This document shows positions 39,902 to 49,642 of a stretch of DNA of 64,000 nucleotides, one piece after another (the first letter of the stretch is position 1; the number at the start of each line of letters is the position of its first letter). The notes under the pieces were generated by a model. That model saw only the letters and a program-made list of their open reading frames with translations. It was not told the DNA's origin and did not search any database. This DNA is from JAEUJM01 sp044221555 (GTDB lineage Bacteria; Actinomycetota; Acidimicrobiia; Acidimicrobiales; DATDAH01): contig JBGAOY010000001.1 in NCBI GenBank assembly GCA_044221555.1, positions 434,001 to 498,000 of the forward strand, in the 5' to 3' direction. The translations under genes were made by a program, and so were the position numbers.

Positions 39902-40804
39902 CTACTGCCGGTCGCCGAGGAGGCGATGACCGAGGCCGGCGAAGGCCACGGCGCCGGCGCCGACGAGGGGGCCGTCCGCCCCCAGGCCGCCGGGCACGAT
40001 GCGCGCACCTCGGGAGAACTCCAGGCATGCGCCGCGGTCGAGCTCGTCCTGCGCCGCGGCGAAGAACACGTCGCCGAACCCCAGCGCCACCGAGCCGGCC
40101 ACCACGGCCAGGCGCAGGTCGAGCAGGTTCGCGACCGACGCGACGCACCGCCCCACGAGGCGCCCCGTCCGCTCGCGGACCTCCGCAGGGGCGTCCAGGG
40201 CAGGACGGCCGGTGATCGCGGCGATGGCCGTACCGGAGGCCTCGGCCTCGAGGCAGCCGAACGCGCCACAGGCGCAGCGGCGCCCGTCGGGCACCGCGAT
40301 CACGTGGCCGATGTGGCCGGCGTTGCCCCCGTCGCCGTCGAGGAGGCGCCCGTCCAGCACGATGCCGCCACCCACACCGGTGGAGACCACCATGGCCAGG
40401 AACGACCGCACCCCGCGGGCGGCCCCGCGCCACCCCTCCCCCAGCGCCAGTGCCTTCGCGTCGTTGTCGACGTACGTGGGCAGGCCGGTCAGTCCGGCGA
40501 GGCGGGAGGCCAGCGGGAAGTCACGCCACCCCGCGATGTTGAGGGGCGACACCGTGGCCCCCGAGGCCGTCATGGGCCCGCCGCAGCCCACCCCGCACAC
40601 CGTGGGCTGCTCGGCAGCCGCGGAACCCGCCCCGACCGCCTCGGCGACGACGTCGGCCAGGGCTGCGAAGACGACCTCGGGGTCGGGATCGGTCGGGGTG
40701 GGCGTACGGGCCGCGGCGTGCAGGGCACCGTCGGCCGACACGAGGCCGGCCGCGATCTTGGTCCCGCCGATGTCGACTGCCAGCGCCGTGGGCACGAGAC
40801 CCAT
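39902..40804 (-). CDS. ROK-family sugar kinase (glucokinase-like)
   Basis: The 300-residue product has the ATP phosphate motif AVDIGGTKIAAGLV near residue 9, VDNDAKALALGEGWRG with the catalytic Asp, VVSTGVGGGIVLDGRLL, GHIGHVIAVPDGRRC and the zinc motif CACGAFGCLEAEASG, which defines ROK proteins. Without an N-terminal DNA-binding domain it is a kinase, most likely for glucose or another hexose using ATP. ATG 40804 is 29 bp from the divergent moxR start, so both promoters overlap. Confidence 0.92.
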   Translation of the reverse strand: MGLVPTALAVDIGGTKIAAGLVSADGALHAAARTPTPTDPDPEVVFAALADVVAEAVGAGSAAAEQPTVCGVGCGGPMTASGATVSPLNIAGWRDFPLASRLAGLTGLPTYVDNDAKALALGEGWRGAARGVRSFLAMVVSTGVGGGIVLDGRLLDGDGGNAGHIGHVIAVPDGRRCACGAFGCLEAEASGTAIAAITGRPALDAPAEVRERTGRLVGRCVASVANLLDLRLAVVAGSVALGFGDVFFAAAQDELDRGACLEFSRGARIVPGGLGADGPLVGAGAVAFAGLGHRLLGDRQ

Positions 40805-40821
40805 TCTGGTCGACCGACCCC

Positions 40822-40827
40822 TAACCT
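40822..40827 (+). promoter_or_regulatory. -10 element of leaderless moxR promoter
   Basis: TAACCT ends 6 nt before the moxR ATG at 40834, within the 29-bp gap to the divergent ROK kinase gene; no ribosome binding site precedes the ATG. Confidence 0.5.
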
Positions 40828-40833
40828 TCCTGC

Positions 40834-41793
<960 letters not shown>

Positions 41794-41798
41794 GGCCG

Positions 41799-43034
41799 GT
41801 GCTCACCCGCACCGGCTGGCTGGCCGGCGCCGGTGCGCTCGGCCTCCTCGCCCTCGGCCGCCTCCTCGCCCTCCCGGAGGCCTTCCTCGGCGGTGCCACG
41901 ATTGCCGCGTTGGTGGTCGCGGCCGCCATCGGGGTGGCGCTGGTCCGCGTCCGCCTCGACGTCGCCCGCGAGCTGCACCCCGCACGGGTGCATGCCGGGA
42001 GCTCGAGCAGCGTGGTGCTCGAGGTGCGCAACCGCGGACGGCGCCGCACCCCGGTGCTGACGCTGGTGGACCGGGTGTCGGGCACCCGGGGCGCTCGCCT
42101 GGCGGTCGCCCCCCTCGAGCGCGAGGCCACCACCGGCGCCGCCTACGAGCTGCCGACCGAGCGGCGTGGGATCCTCGAGGTCGGCCCCCTCGACGTGGTG
42201 ATCACCGACCCGTTCGGCGTGGCCCGGTCGCGCATCCGGGTCTCCGGCGTGTCGGAGCTCACGGTGTACCCGGCCGTCGACGAGGTGCGCCCCGTGCCGA
42301 TGTCGTCGGGCACCGACCCCCACGCGGGGCTCGACCTGCACAACAGCCTCAGCCCCGCGGGCGAGGAGTTCTTCGCGCTGCGGGAGTACGTGGTCGGCGA
42401 CGACCTGCGTCGGGTGCACTGGGCCTCGACCGCCCGCCGGGACCACCTGATGGTCCGCCAGGACGAGCTGCCGTGGCAGGGCAGGGCGACGATCCTGCTC
42501 GACACCCGCGGGGGCCACCGGCCCGACGACGCCATGGAGCCGGCGGTCCGTGCCGCGGCGTCGTTGGTGCACGCCGGTCGCCAGCGCAACCAACTGCTGC
42601 GCCTCGTCACCGCCGACGGCGCCGACTCGGGGTTCGCCGGCTCGCACGCCCAGATCGAGGCGATCATGGAGCGGCTCGCGGTGGTGACCGCGTCGGGTCG
42701 CCACGACCTCGCCCCCGCACTGGACCGCCTCAGCCGGACGGCGGGCGGCACCCTCGTCGCGCTGCTCCCCGCCGACGTCGCCGTGGACGACCTGGCCCGC
42801 CTGCGCCGACTGCGAGCGCGGTACGGACGCGTCCTGCCGGTGCTGTTCGACCCGTCATCGTGGGACGGGTCCGGCCGTGAGCCGTCGCCCCCGGCCCCGC
42901 CGACCTCGCCGGCTCCCGGCGTGGTGCGGGTCACCGGCGAGCAGCCGTTCCCCGCGGCATGGGACGCAGCCGTCGCCACGCGCGGCGCGACCTGGCCCGG
43001 CCGCGCTCCTGCCCGGCCGGTGGCGCCGCGGTGA
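41799..43034 (+). CDS. DUF58 domain protein
   Basis: The 411-residue product has two N-terminal membrane helices (AGALGLLALGRLLALP and TIAALVVAAAIGVALVRV), a beta-sandwich-like region with GILEVGPLDVVITDPFGVAR, and the DUF58 signature LREYVVGDDLRRVHWASTAR followed by LMVRQDELPW. DUF58 is a VWA-like domain; partners of MoxR in this family are thought to act together at the envelope. GTG 41799 lies 5 nt after the moxR stop. A Pro-rich C-terminal tail precedes the next gene, 7 nt away. Confidence 0.92.
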   Translation: MLTRTGWLAGAGALGLLALGRLLALPEAFLGGATIAALVVAAAIGVALVRVRLDVARELHPARVHAGSSSSVVLEVRNRGRRRTPVLTLVDRVSGTRGARLAVAPLEREATTGAAYELPTERRGILEVGPLDVVITDPFGVARSRIRVSGVSELTVYPAVDEVRPVPMSSGTDPHAGLDLHNSLSPAGEEFFALREYVVGDDLRRVHWASTARRDHLMVRQDELPWQGRATILLDTRGGHRPDDAMEPAVRAAASLVHAGRQRNQLLRLVTADGADSGFAGSHAQIEAIMERLAVVTASGRHDLAPALDRLSRTAGGTLVALLPADVAVDDLARLRRLRARYGRVLPVLFDPSSWDGSGREPSPPAPPTSPAPGVVRVTGEQPFPAAWDAAVATRGATWPGRAPARPVAPR

Positions 43035-43041
43035 CCCGCCC

Positions 43042-45339
43042 GTGAGCACCGGCGGGCCCGACCCCGCGCGGCGGGCGCGCCTGCGCCTGCCGGCCGAGCT
43101 GGCGCTGGTGGGTGTCTCGGCGGCGGCGGTGGTGGGGCTCCGGCCCCTGTTCGACGACTGGTCCTACGCGCCGCCCCTCGTGGCCGTCGCGGTCGCCGCC
43201 CACCTCACCGTGGCCGGTACCCGGAGAGTCGGCCTCGGGCTCCTCGCCGCGAGCGCGATCGCCATCGCCGCCTTCACGCTCACGACCACCTGGCTCTTCG
43301 AGCGCACCACCACCTGGTACGGCCTGCCGACGACGGCCTCGTGGCACGCCGCGACGAGCCAGCTCGGCGACGGCTGGGCACGCTTCCAGGAGGTGGTGGC
43401 GCCCGCCCACCCGCACACCGGCTTCCTGGTGGCCACCGCGGTGGCCCTGTGGCTCGCGGCCTTCGTGGCCGACTGGGCCGCGTTCCGCCTCTGGGCCCCC
43501 TTCGAGGCGATCGTGCCGGCCGCCGGGTTGGTGCTGTTCGCAGCCGTGCTCGGCAGCACGGGCCACGGCGTCGGCACCGCGGCGCTGTTCCTGGCGGCCG
43601 CGCTGGCGTTCCTGCTGCTCCACCGTGCGTACCGGCAGGAGACCACCATGCGCTGGGTGGCCGCGGGCACCGGGCGCGGCACCCGCTCGCTGCTCGCCCG
43701 TGGCGCGGCGCTGGCCGCAGTGGCGCTGGCCGTCGGCGTCGTCGCCGCCCCCCGCCTCCCCGGGGCCGGCGCGCCGGGCCTGATCGCCCTCGACGGCCAC
43801 GGCGGTGGCCACGGGCCGAGAGTGACCCTGAGCCCTCTGGTCGACATCCGCGCCCGTCTCATCGACCAGCGCCACACCGAGGTCTTCACGGTCCACAGCC
43901 CGGTGCCGGCCTACTGGCGCCTCACCGCCCTCGACCGCTTCGACGGCCAGATCTGGTCCTCCGGCGGCACCTTCGAGCGGGCCCGGGGCGCCCTGCCCAA
44001 CGGCGTGTCACCCGATCGCGCGTCGCAGCAGGTCGAGCAGCGCTTCGACATCAACGCGCTGTCGGCCATCTGGCTGCCCGCCGCCTACGAGCCCTCAGCG
44101 GTCGACGCCGGCGGGATGGACGTCCGCTGGGAGCCGGCATCGTCCACGCTCATCGTCGACGACGACCGGGCCACCTCCGACCACACCACGTACCGGGTGG
44201 TCTCGTCGATCCCCCAGCTCGAGCCCGGGGAGCTGCGCGGTGCCGCACCGGCACCACTGGACCTGGCCGCCAGGTACACGGCGCTGCCCGACGACTTCAG
44301 CACGGCCGCCCGCACCCAGGCGGCGCGGGTGGTGGCGGGCGCGGCGACGGCCTACGACCAGGCCATGGCCCTCCAGCGGTTCTTCCGCGACAACTTCAGC
44401 TACAGCACCAGCGTTCCGGCGGGCCACGGCGAGGACGCGGTCGACGCCTTCCTGACCCGGCGGGTCGGCTTCTGCGAGCAGTTCGCCGGCACGTACGCGG
44501 CGATGGCCCGGTCGGTCGGCCTCCCCAGCCGGGTGGCGGTGGGCTTCACGCAGGGCGAGCGCGACCCGGTCGACCCCGAGCGCTACGTGGTGCGCGGCGA
44601 GCACGCCCACGCCTGGCCCGAGGTGTACCTGTCGGGCTTCGGGTGGGTGGCGTTCGAGCCCACGCCCGGGCGGGGCGCGCCCGGCGCGGAGTCCTACACG
44701 GGCGTGCGGCCCGAGCAGGCCACGACCACCGGCGCCGACGTCACGATCGCCCCGCCGGCGACGACGCCCACCACCCAGGCATCGGCGACCGGGCAGCAGC
44801 CGGTCGCCACCACCGTCCCCGCCCTCGCTCCCAGCCGTCCCACCGGCGCCTCGCCGCGGTGGCCAGGGCGGCTGGCCGTGGTGTTCCTGGTGGTCCTCGG
44901 CGTGGCCGGGGCCTACGTCGTGGCCGTGCTGGCCGGCGTGGCGCTGCGGCGGGCGCGTTGGCGCCTCCGCGCCCGCAGGGGCCCCGTCGAGCGCACCCGG
45001 GTGGCCTGGCTCGAGGCCAACGACGCCCTGGCCACGGTGGGCCTGGCCCCCGAGCCCTCCGAGACACCGCTCGAATTCTCTGCCCGCGCCGCGAGCCGAC
45101 TGGACACCGCGGGTGACGCCCACCGGGATCTCGCGCTCGCCACCACCGCGGCCGACTACGCCGAGGGTGGGGTGTCGACCGCGGTGGCCCGACGGGCGGC
45201 CGACGACGCTCGAACCGTCGTCCGAGGGGTCAAGCAGCGCCTCACGCTCGGGCGGCGCGTGGCCCGTCGGCTCCGCCGGGGCCCGACGACCCGGGCCCGG
45301 GGTCAGTCCTCGCGGCGGAAGCGCTCGCGCATGCGCTGA
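43042..45339 (+). CDS. TgpA-like membrane transglutaminase (DUF3488 + transglutaminase core)
   Basis: The 765-residue product has about six N-terminal membrane helices (DUF3488/TgpA N-domain), an extracytoplasmic transglutaminase core with the catalytic Cys in RRVGFCEQFAGTYAAMAR near residue 480, His in EHAHAWPEVYL, and a following FEPTPG. A Thr-rich linker, another helix (LAVVFLVVLGVAGAYVVAVL) and a cytoplasmic DUF4129-like tail follow. Substrates may be envelope proteins or peptides. GTG 43042 sits 7 nt after the DUF58 stop. The 3' end overlaps the convergent DUF3040 gene by 37 bases. Confidence 0.92.
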   Translation: MSTGGPDPARRARLRLPAELALVGVSAAAVVGLRPLFDDWSYAPPLVAVAVAAHLTVAGTRRVGLGLLAASAIAIAAFTLTTTWLFERTTTWYGLPTTASWHAATSQLGDGWARFQEVVAPAHPHTGFLVATAVALWLAAFVADWAAFRLWAPFEAIVPAAGLVLFAAVLGSTGHGVGTAALFLAAALAFLLLHRAYRQETTMRWVAAGTGRGTRSLLARGAALAAVALAVGVVAAPRLPGAGAPGLIALDGHGGGHGPRVTLSPLVDIRARLIDQRHTEVFTVHSPVPAYWRLTALDRFDGQIWSSGGTFERARGALPNGVSPDRASQQVEQRFDINALSAIWLPAAYEPSAVDAGGMDVRWEPASSTLIVDDDRATSDHTTYRVVSSIPQLEPGELRGAAPAPLDLAARYTALPDDFSTAARTQAARVVAGAATAYDQAMALQRFFRDNFSYSTSVPAGHGEDAVDAFLTRRVGFCEQFAGTYAAMARSVGLPSRVAVGFTQGERDPVDPERYVVRGEHAHAWPEVYLSGFGWVAFEPTPGRGAPGAESYTGVRPEQATTTGADVTIAPPATTPTTQASATGQQPVATTVPALAPSRPTGASPRWPGRLAVVFLVVLGVAGAYVVAVLAGVALRRARWRLRARRGPVERTRVAWLEANDALATVGLAPEPSETPLEFSARAASRLDTAGDAHRDLALATTAADYAEGGVSTAVARRAADDARTVVRGVKQRLTLGRRVARRLRRGPTTRARGQSSRRKRSRMR

Positions 45340-45677
45340 CTGGTCGAGCCCAGGTAGTCCTTGAGGCCGGCCGACCGGTCGGAGCGGGTCATCTGCTCGA
45401 GCCCGGCGCGGCCGAGCTTGCGGGCGTTGCGCTCGAACCACAGCGCACTCACCAACATGACGAGGAAGCCACCGAAGGCCAGCAGGAACGACTGCGACAG
45501 GGTGGCGATCATCAGCACCACGCCCAGCAGGAACGTGAGTGTGGCCCACTTCATGTTGCGGAAGGCGTGGGTGTAGATCGTGGTCGAACCGACCTCGCGA
45601 GCCAGCGCAGGATCGCTCTCGGTCAGCTTCTGCTCGATCTCGAAGAGGATCCTCTGTTCGTCCTCGGAAAGCGGCAC
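45303..45677 (-). CDS. DUF3040 membrane protein
   Basis: The 124-residue product begins PLSEDEQRILFEIEQKLTES, the DUF3040 signature, followed by two close membrane helices (ATLTFLLGVVLMIATLSQSF and LLAFGGFLVMLVSALWF). DUF3040 is an actinobacteria-restricted family without known function. GTG 45677 gives the exact family start; a longer frame adds 12 unrelated residues. The 3' end overlaps the transglutaminase gene, so the two transcripts are antisense at their ends. Confidence 0.9.
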   Translation of the reverse strand: MPLSEDEQRILFEIEQKLTESDPALAREVGSTTIYTHAFRNMKWATLTFLLGVVLMIATLSQSFLLAFGGFLVMLVSALWFERNARKLGRAGLEQMTRSDRSAGLKDYLGSTSQRMRERFRRED

Positions 45678-45795
45678 GATCCCTATGATCGCACACGTCC
45701 CACCCGCCAACAACGCGCGACTGCCTCAGCCCTCCTTCGTCGGGCGGCTCCGCCATCCGGTTCGCGCTCGAGCGGCTCCGCTCCGCTCCGCCACC

Positions 45796-47187
45796 TCACC
45801 CTGACGCACGAGGCCGGTCGTCGTCCGGCGGCGGGGCGGGGCCGGTGGCGTCGGGGCCCCACTGCTGATCGCCCCGCCGCTTCACGCGCAACCCGCCCGG
45901 GCCCGCGAGGCGGGCGGGGCCGATGGCCGCGGCCCCGAAGCGCTCCCGGATCTCGTCCACCGCCCGGCTGGCGTCGGTCCACTCGGCCCGGTCGTCATGG
46001 TCGTCGCCGGGCACGTCGAACAGGGCGAGCTGGTGCGCGACCGCAGTGGTGAGCCCACCGGCGCCGACGCCGAGGAGGCGCACTCCGGGTGACGGGTCGA
46101 CCTCGTCGAGCAGTCCTTTCGCGGCCCGGGCCAGCGCCGGGCCGGTGTCGACCGCCTCGTCGAGCGTGATCGACCGGGTGATGGTGCGGAAGTCACGGAA
46201 GCGAACCTTCAACACCACGGTGCGCGCCGAGAGCCGGTGGGCGCGCAGGCGCCCGGCGACGGCGTCGGCCATCTTCACCACCTCACGCCGCAACGGGTCG
46301 TGATGGTGCAGGTCGCGAGCGAAGGTCTCCTCGTGGCTGACCGACTTCGGCGACTGGTCGGGCACGACGGCCCGGTCGTCGACGGCCCGTGACAGTGCGT
46401 GCAGGTGATGCCCCGCGGCCTTGCCGACCGCGGCCACCACCGCGTCGAGGGGGAGCGTGGCCAGGTCGCCGACCGTGGCCACCCCGAGACGCTCGAGGCG
46501 CTCGCGGGTCACGGGCCCCACACCCCACAGCCGGCCGACGGGCAGCGGGTGCAGGAAGGCCAACTCGCCTCCCGGGACGACCACGGTGACACCGGGGCCG
46601 GGTTGGACCCCCTGCATCGAGGCGCGGGGTTTGGCCTCCTGTGATGCCAGCTTGGCCAGGAACTTGTTGGGAGCGACCCCCACCGAGCACCAGAGCCGCT
46701 CCCGCTCGAGCACCCGCCGGCGGATGTCATGGCCGGCCGCTTCGCCCGACCCCCACCGCCGCAGCGCGCCCGTGAGGTCGAGGAACGCCTCGTCGAGCGA
46801 CAGCGGCTCCACCAGCGGCGTGTACGAGCGGAACAGCTCCATCACCCGGCCGCTGACCTCGCTGTAGGCGCGGTGGTCGCCCCGGACGAACACGGCGTGG
46901 GGGCACAGCCGCCGGGCCCTGGTGCTGGGCATGGCCGAGTGGACCCCGTAGGCCCGGGCCTCGTAGGACGCCGCCGCCACCACGCCCCGGTCGCCGTCGC
47001 CGCCGACCACCACCGGGCGGTCGTTCAGGCTCGGGTCGCGGGTGCGCTCGACGGCGACGAAGAACGCGTCCATGTCGACGTGCAGGATCGTGCGCGCCGC
47101 CCGAGCCTCTCCGGCTGGCACATCACGGCCCCGCGACGAGCGGGCGGACACGGGGTCGGGCGGGCCGGGCGGCTCCCCCGCGACCAT
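45796..47187 (-). CDS. dinB: Y-family DNA polymerase IV (DinB)
   Basis: The 463-residue product has the Y-family palm LHVDMDAFFVAVERTRDP near residue 39, YEARAYGVHSAMP, EPLSLDEAFLDLTG with the catalytic Asp-Glu pair, SVGVAPNKFLAKLAS, and GVGPVTRERLERLGVATVG (helix-hairpin-helix), then a little-finger domain. The C-terminus lacks an obvious beta-clamp motif at the very end but has PHQ-like Gln/Leu residues (HQLALFDV), which resembles an internal clamp site. It performs error-prone translesion synthesis. ATG 47187 overlaps the NUDIX gene stop by one base, suggesting one operon. The N-terminal ~25 residues are Pro/Arg-rich. Confidence 0.94.
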   Translation of the reverse strand: MVAGEPPGPPDPVSARSSRGRDVPAGEARAARTILHVDMDAFFVAVERTRDPSLNDRPVVVGGDGDRGVVAAASYEARAYGVHSAMPSTRARRLCPHAVFVRGDHRAYSEVSGRVMELFRSYTPLVEPLSLDEAFLDLTGALRRWGSGEAAGHDIRRRVLERERLWCSVGVAPNKFLAKLASQEAKPRASMQGVQPGPGVTVVVPGGELAFLHPLPVGRLWGVGPVTRERLERLGVATVGDLATLPLDAVVAAVGKAAGHHLHALSRAVDDRAVVPDQSPKSVSHEETFARDLHHHDPLRREVVKMADAVAGRLRAHRLSARTVVLKVRFRDFRTITRSITLDEAVDTGPALARAAKGLLDEVDPSPGVRLLGVGAGGLTTAVAHQLALFDVPGDDHDDRAEWTDASRAVDEIRERFGAAAIGPARLAGPGGLRVKRRGDQQWGPDATGPAPPPDDDRPRASG

Positions 47188-47672
47188 CAGACCCGGCTGA
47201 CCGACAGCAGAGCCGGGTCGTCGCCCTCGACGCGGTACCCGAAGCGCCGACCGTCGGTCCAGCGCTCGCGCAGCCATTCGACGAGTGGCTCGCGCACCCA
47301 GGGGTGACCGCCGGTGAGGTGGGCGGCGCAGGTGGCGTCGTCGACGAAGCAGGCGTCGACCACGATGCCGTCGGGGTCGGCGACCACCAGTTCGCCCCGG
47401 TAACCCGTGGCCCGGTGGACCTCGACGCGCAGCGTCCATCCCAGGCCCGGCGCCGCCGCGTCGATGCGGTAGACGGGGCCCTCCCAGCCCGTGACCTCGA
47501 GGCCGGTCTCCTCGCGCACTTCGCGGGCCAGGCCCTCGAGCACCGACTCGCCGTCGTCGATCACCCCACCCGGCGGCGACCAGTCCACCCGCCCGTTGCG
47601 GCGGCGGTTCTGCACGAGCAGCAGGCCCTGCGGGCCCTCGATCAACGCTCCCGCGACGAGCCACTGGTGCAC
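47187..47672 (-). CDS. NUDIX hydrolase
   Basis: The 161-residue product has a complete Nudix box: GGVIDDGESVLEGLAREVRE followed by ETGLEVTGWEG (G-x5-E-x7-REVREE-x-GL pattern). It hydrolyses a nucleoside diphosphate linked to another group; the substrate is unknown. GTG 47672 gives the core family start (HQWLVAGALI), and CAGACT lies 6 nt upstream as a possible -10, consistent with a leaderless start. dinB follows with a one-base overlap, so a nucleotide-pool sanitation role with translesion synthesis is plausible (inference). It is divergent from the YbaK-type gene, 25 bp away. Confidence 0.92.
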   Translation of the reverse strand: MHQWLVAGALIEGPQGLLLVQNRRRNGRVDWSPPGGVIDDGESVLEGLAREVREETGLEVTGWEGPVYRIDAAAPGLGWTLRVEVHRATGYRGELVVADPDGIVVDACFVDDATCAAHLTGGHPWVREPLVEWLRERWTDGRRFGYRVEGDDPALLSVSRV

Positions 47673-47697
47673 CCGGCCAGTCTGGCAGCATTGGCCG

Positions 47698-48180
47698 ATG
47701 CACCCGACGACGGCCGCGTTCGTGGACACGGGCCGCACCCTCGGCATCGAGGTGGCGCCCCGCACCTTCCCGGAGGGCACCCGCACCGCCGACGATGCCG
47801 CCGCCGCGATCGGGGTCGACGTGGCCCAGATCGTGAAGTCGCTGGTGTTCCGGGCGGTGCGGTCGGACAGCTCGTCGTTCGTGGTGATGGCGCTCGTCAG
47901 CGGGGCGGACCGCCTCGACGAGCCGGCCCTCGCCGAGGCCGCCGGCGCCGATCACACCGAGCGGGCCGCCGCCGCCGAGGTGCGCGAGGCCACGGGCTAC
48001 GCCATCGGCGGGGTGCCCCCGTTCGGCCACGCCACCGCCCTGCCGGTGTACGTCGACCGCGCCCTGCTGGCCCACGACGAGGTGTGGGCCGCCGCCGGCA
48101 CCCCCCACGCCGTGTTCCCGCTCACGCCGGACGAGCTCGTGCGGGCGTCCGGGGGCATCGTGGCCGACCTGGCCCGGTAG
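47698..48180 (+). CDS. YbaK/EbsC-family aminoacyl-tRNA deacylase-like protein
   Basis: The 160-residue product has the YbaK core: ADDAAAAIGVDVAQIVKSLVF with the conserved Lys, a GADRLDEPAL segment, and ATGYAIGGVPPFGHATALPV with the GGVPPFG motif. Family members hydrolyse misacylated tRNAs (for example Cys-tRNA-Pro) in trans. ATG 47698 gives the standard start. The gene is divergent from the NUDIX gene and is followed by short direct repeats and a convergent YHYH gene. Confidence 0.9.
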   Translation: MHPTTAAFVDTGRTLGIEVAPRTFPEGTRTADDAAAAIGVDVAQIVKSLVFRAVRSDSSSFVVMALVSGADRLDEPALAEAAGADHTERAAAAEVREATGYAIGGVPPFGHATALPVYVDRALLAHDEVWAAAGTPHAVFPLTPDELVRASGGIVADLAR

Positions 48181-48267
48181 CCGGTCGGAACGGGCCGGTC
48201 GGCCACGGGTCGGGTCGTCGGAGCGATCGGTCGGGCCCGTCGCCGACGGCCTGGCGACCGCACCGCT

Positions 48268-48307
48268 CCCGGCACGCGCACCGGGCGCCCGGCACGCGCA
48301 CCGGCGC
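48268..48307. repeat. Two tandem 20-bp repeats downstream of the YbaK-type gene
   Basis: CCCGGCACGCGCACCGG begins at 48268 and again at 48288, in the gap between two convergent genes. It may act as a bidirectional stop signal through GC-rich pairing; no T-tract is present. Confidence 0.4.
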
Positions 48308-48357
48308 CCGACCCGACCGCCGCCGCGGCCGGATCGGGCGCCAGGGGGCGCGGAGCG

Positions 48358-49422
48358 CTACTGCGGGAGGCCCGAGCCGCCACCGAAGCCGGGGGCGAAG
48401 GTGTCGTCGGGCGTGCCCCGCAGGTAGGTGGGCACCCAGGGCCACTCGTCGGTGAGGAAGTAGGCGTAGGTGCCGTCGGGGAACTCGGGGGTCACGCACT
48501 CACGGCCGTTGCACTCGTCGAGGTCACCGAGGCCCTCGACGTACTCGTAGTCGGCCACGTAGGTGCCGTCGTAGGTGCCGCCCGGCGAGCCCGAGGGCCG
48601 GGTGCCCGACTGCAGGCGGTAGCTCGACGCCAGGTTCGTGACGCCGCTGGCCGGGTCGGTCGGGTCGGTGTACCCGTAGCGCAGGTACACCGGGAAGCCG
48701 TCGGCCGCCCAGGCGACCAGAGCCGAGTGGCTGTCGGTCTCGGAGATCCACTGATCGGTGATCATGTGGTAGTGGTAGAACCCGGTCTCGGGGCGGGTGT
48801 GGGCCCCGTAGCTGTCCAGGGTGTCGGCGGTGGCCACGTAGTTCCAGCCGCTGCTCATGTCGTTGTTGTAGTAACCGGCCGTCTTGGGGTCGAACACCAC
48901 GCTGTCGAGGTGCACGCCGAACACCTGGCCGGTCTGCACGAAGGTCGGCTCGTCGGCGATCTGCGGGTCGGTCGTGACCTTGTAGGTGTAGCCGGGGTCC
49001 TGCGCCGCCGGCGTGCCCGGGTAGCGGAAGCTGGCGTCGATGTCGTGGTCCGGGTAGGAGCGGGTGACGATCGTGCGGTAGCCGTCGGCCACCGTGATCG
49101 TCAGGTTGTCGGTGGCCACGTCGCCCATGCCGTAGGCGACCTCGTCGCTCACCTCGGCTGCGGTCGACGTGGCCGCGGTCGTGCTGGTCGAGCTGGAGGA
49201 CGAAGTGGACGCGCTGCTCGCGCCGGTGGCCGTGGCCGCGGCGGCACTGCTGCTCCCGCCGCTGTTCACGACGTACTTGGCCAGCCCGAAGCTGGTCACC
49301 GCTGCGCCGGTGCCGAGGGCTGCGAAGGTGAGGAACCGGCGGCGGTCCAGCACCGGGCCCTGGTCGGCGGCGGCGATCTCGTCGGAGATCCGGTCGGATC
49401 GGATGGTGCGGTGGCGCTTCAT
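48358..49422 (-). CDS. Tat-exported YHYH-domain protein
   Basis: The 354-residue product has a twin-arginine signal, DRRRFLTFAALGTGAAVTS at residues 26-44, then a Ser/Thr/Ala-rich linker of about 45 residues and a YHYH domain with ETGFYHYHMITDQWI. YHYH proteins are extracytoplasmic and of unknown activity, sometimes linked to redox or metal roles. Two cysteines, in DECNGRECV near the C-terminus, could form a disulfide. The ATG at 49422 is preceded by AAGGAG 8 nt upstream. A CRP/FNR-like palindrome lies about 100 bp upstream. It is a single-gene unit. Confidence 0.85.
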   Translation of the reverse strand: MKRHRTIRSDRISDEIAAADQGPVLDRRRFLTFAALGTGAAVTSFGLAKYVVNSGGSSSAAAATATGASSASTSSSSSTSTTAATSTAAEVSDEVAYGMGDVATDNLTITVADGYRTIVTRSYPDHDIDASFRYPGTPAAQDPGYTYKVTTDPQIADEPTFVQTGQVFGVHLDSVVFDPKTAGYYNNDMSSGWNYVATADTLDSYGAHTRPETGFYHYHMITDQWISETDSHSALVAWAADGFPVYLRYGYTDPTDPASGVTNLASSYRLQSGTRPSGSPGGTYDGTYVADYEYVEGLGDLDECNGRECVTPEFPDGTYAYFLTDEWPWVPTYLRGTPDDTFAPGFGGGSGLPQ

Positions 49423-49517
49423 GGTCGTACTCCTTGGGAGGGGTGGGTGGGTCGATGCCCATGGTCCGATCCCCTCCTGGGAACACCCTCAGCGCCCCCT
49501 CGGAATACGACGGGACT

Positions 49518-49535
49518 TCGTGACGTGGGTCACGA
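49518..49535. promoter_or_regulatory. CRP/FNR-like palindrome upstream of the YHYH gene
   Basis: TCGTGAC (49518-49524) and GTCACGA (49529-49535) flank GTGG. The core GTGA-N6-TCAC is the pattern bound by CRP/FNR-family regulators. It is centred about 105 bp upstream of the YHYH start codon. Confidence 0.45.
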
Positions 49536-49642
49536 GCGGGTGCGGGGCGGTGCCGCGCCCAACCTTCTCGGCGGCCACGGTGGGTGGCCCTTGCCGTTCG
49601 GCCACGGCACGCCTCCCCTCGCGTGGCCCTCATGCTGAGCTG

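Noticed and set aside
48268..48307. CRISPR-like array
   Set aside because: There are only two adjacent 20-bp copies with no unique spacers and no cas genes in the window.
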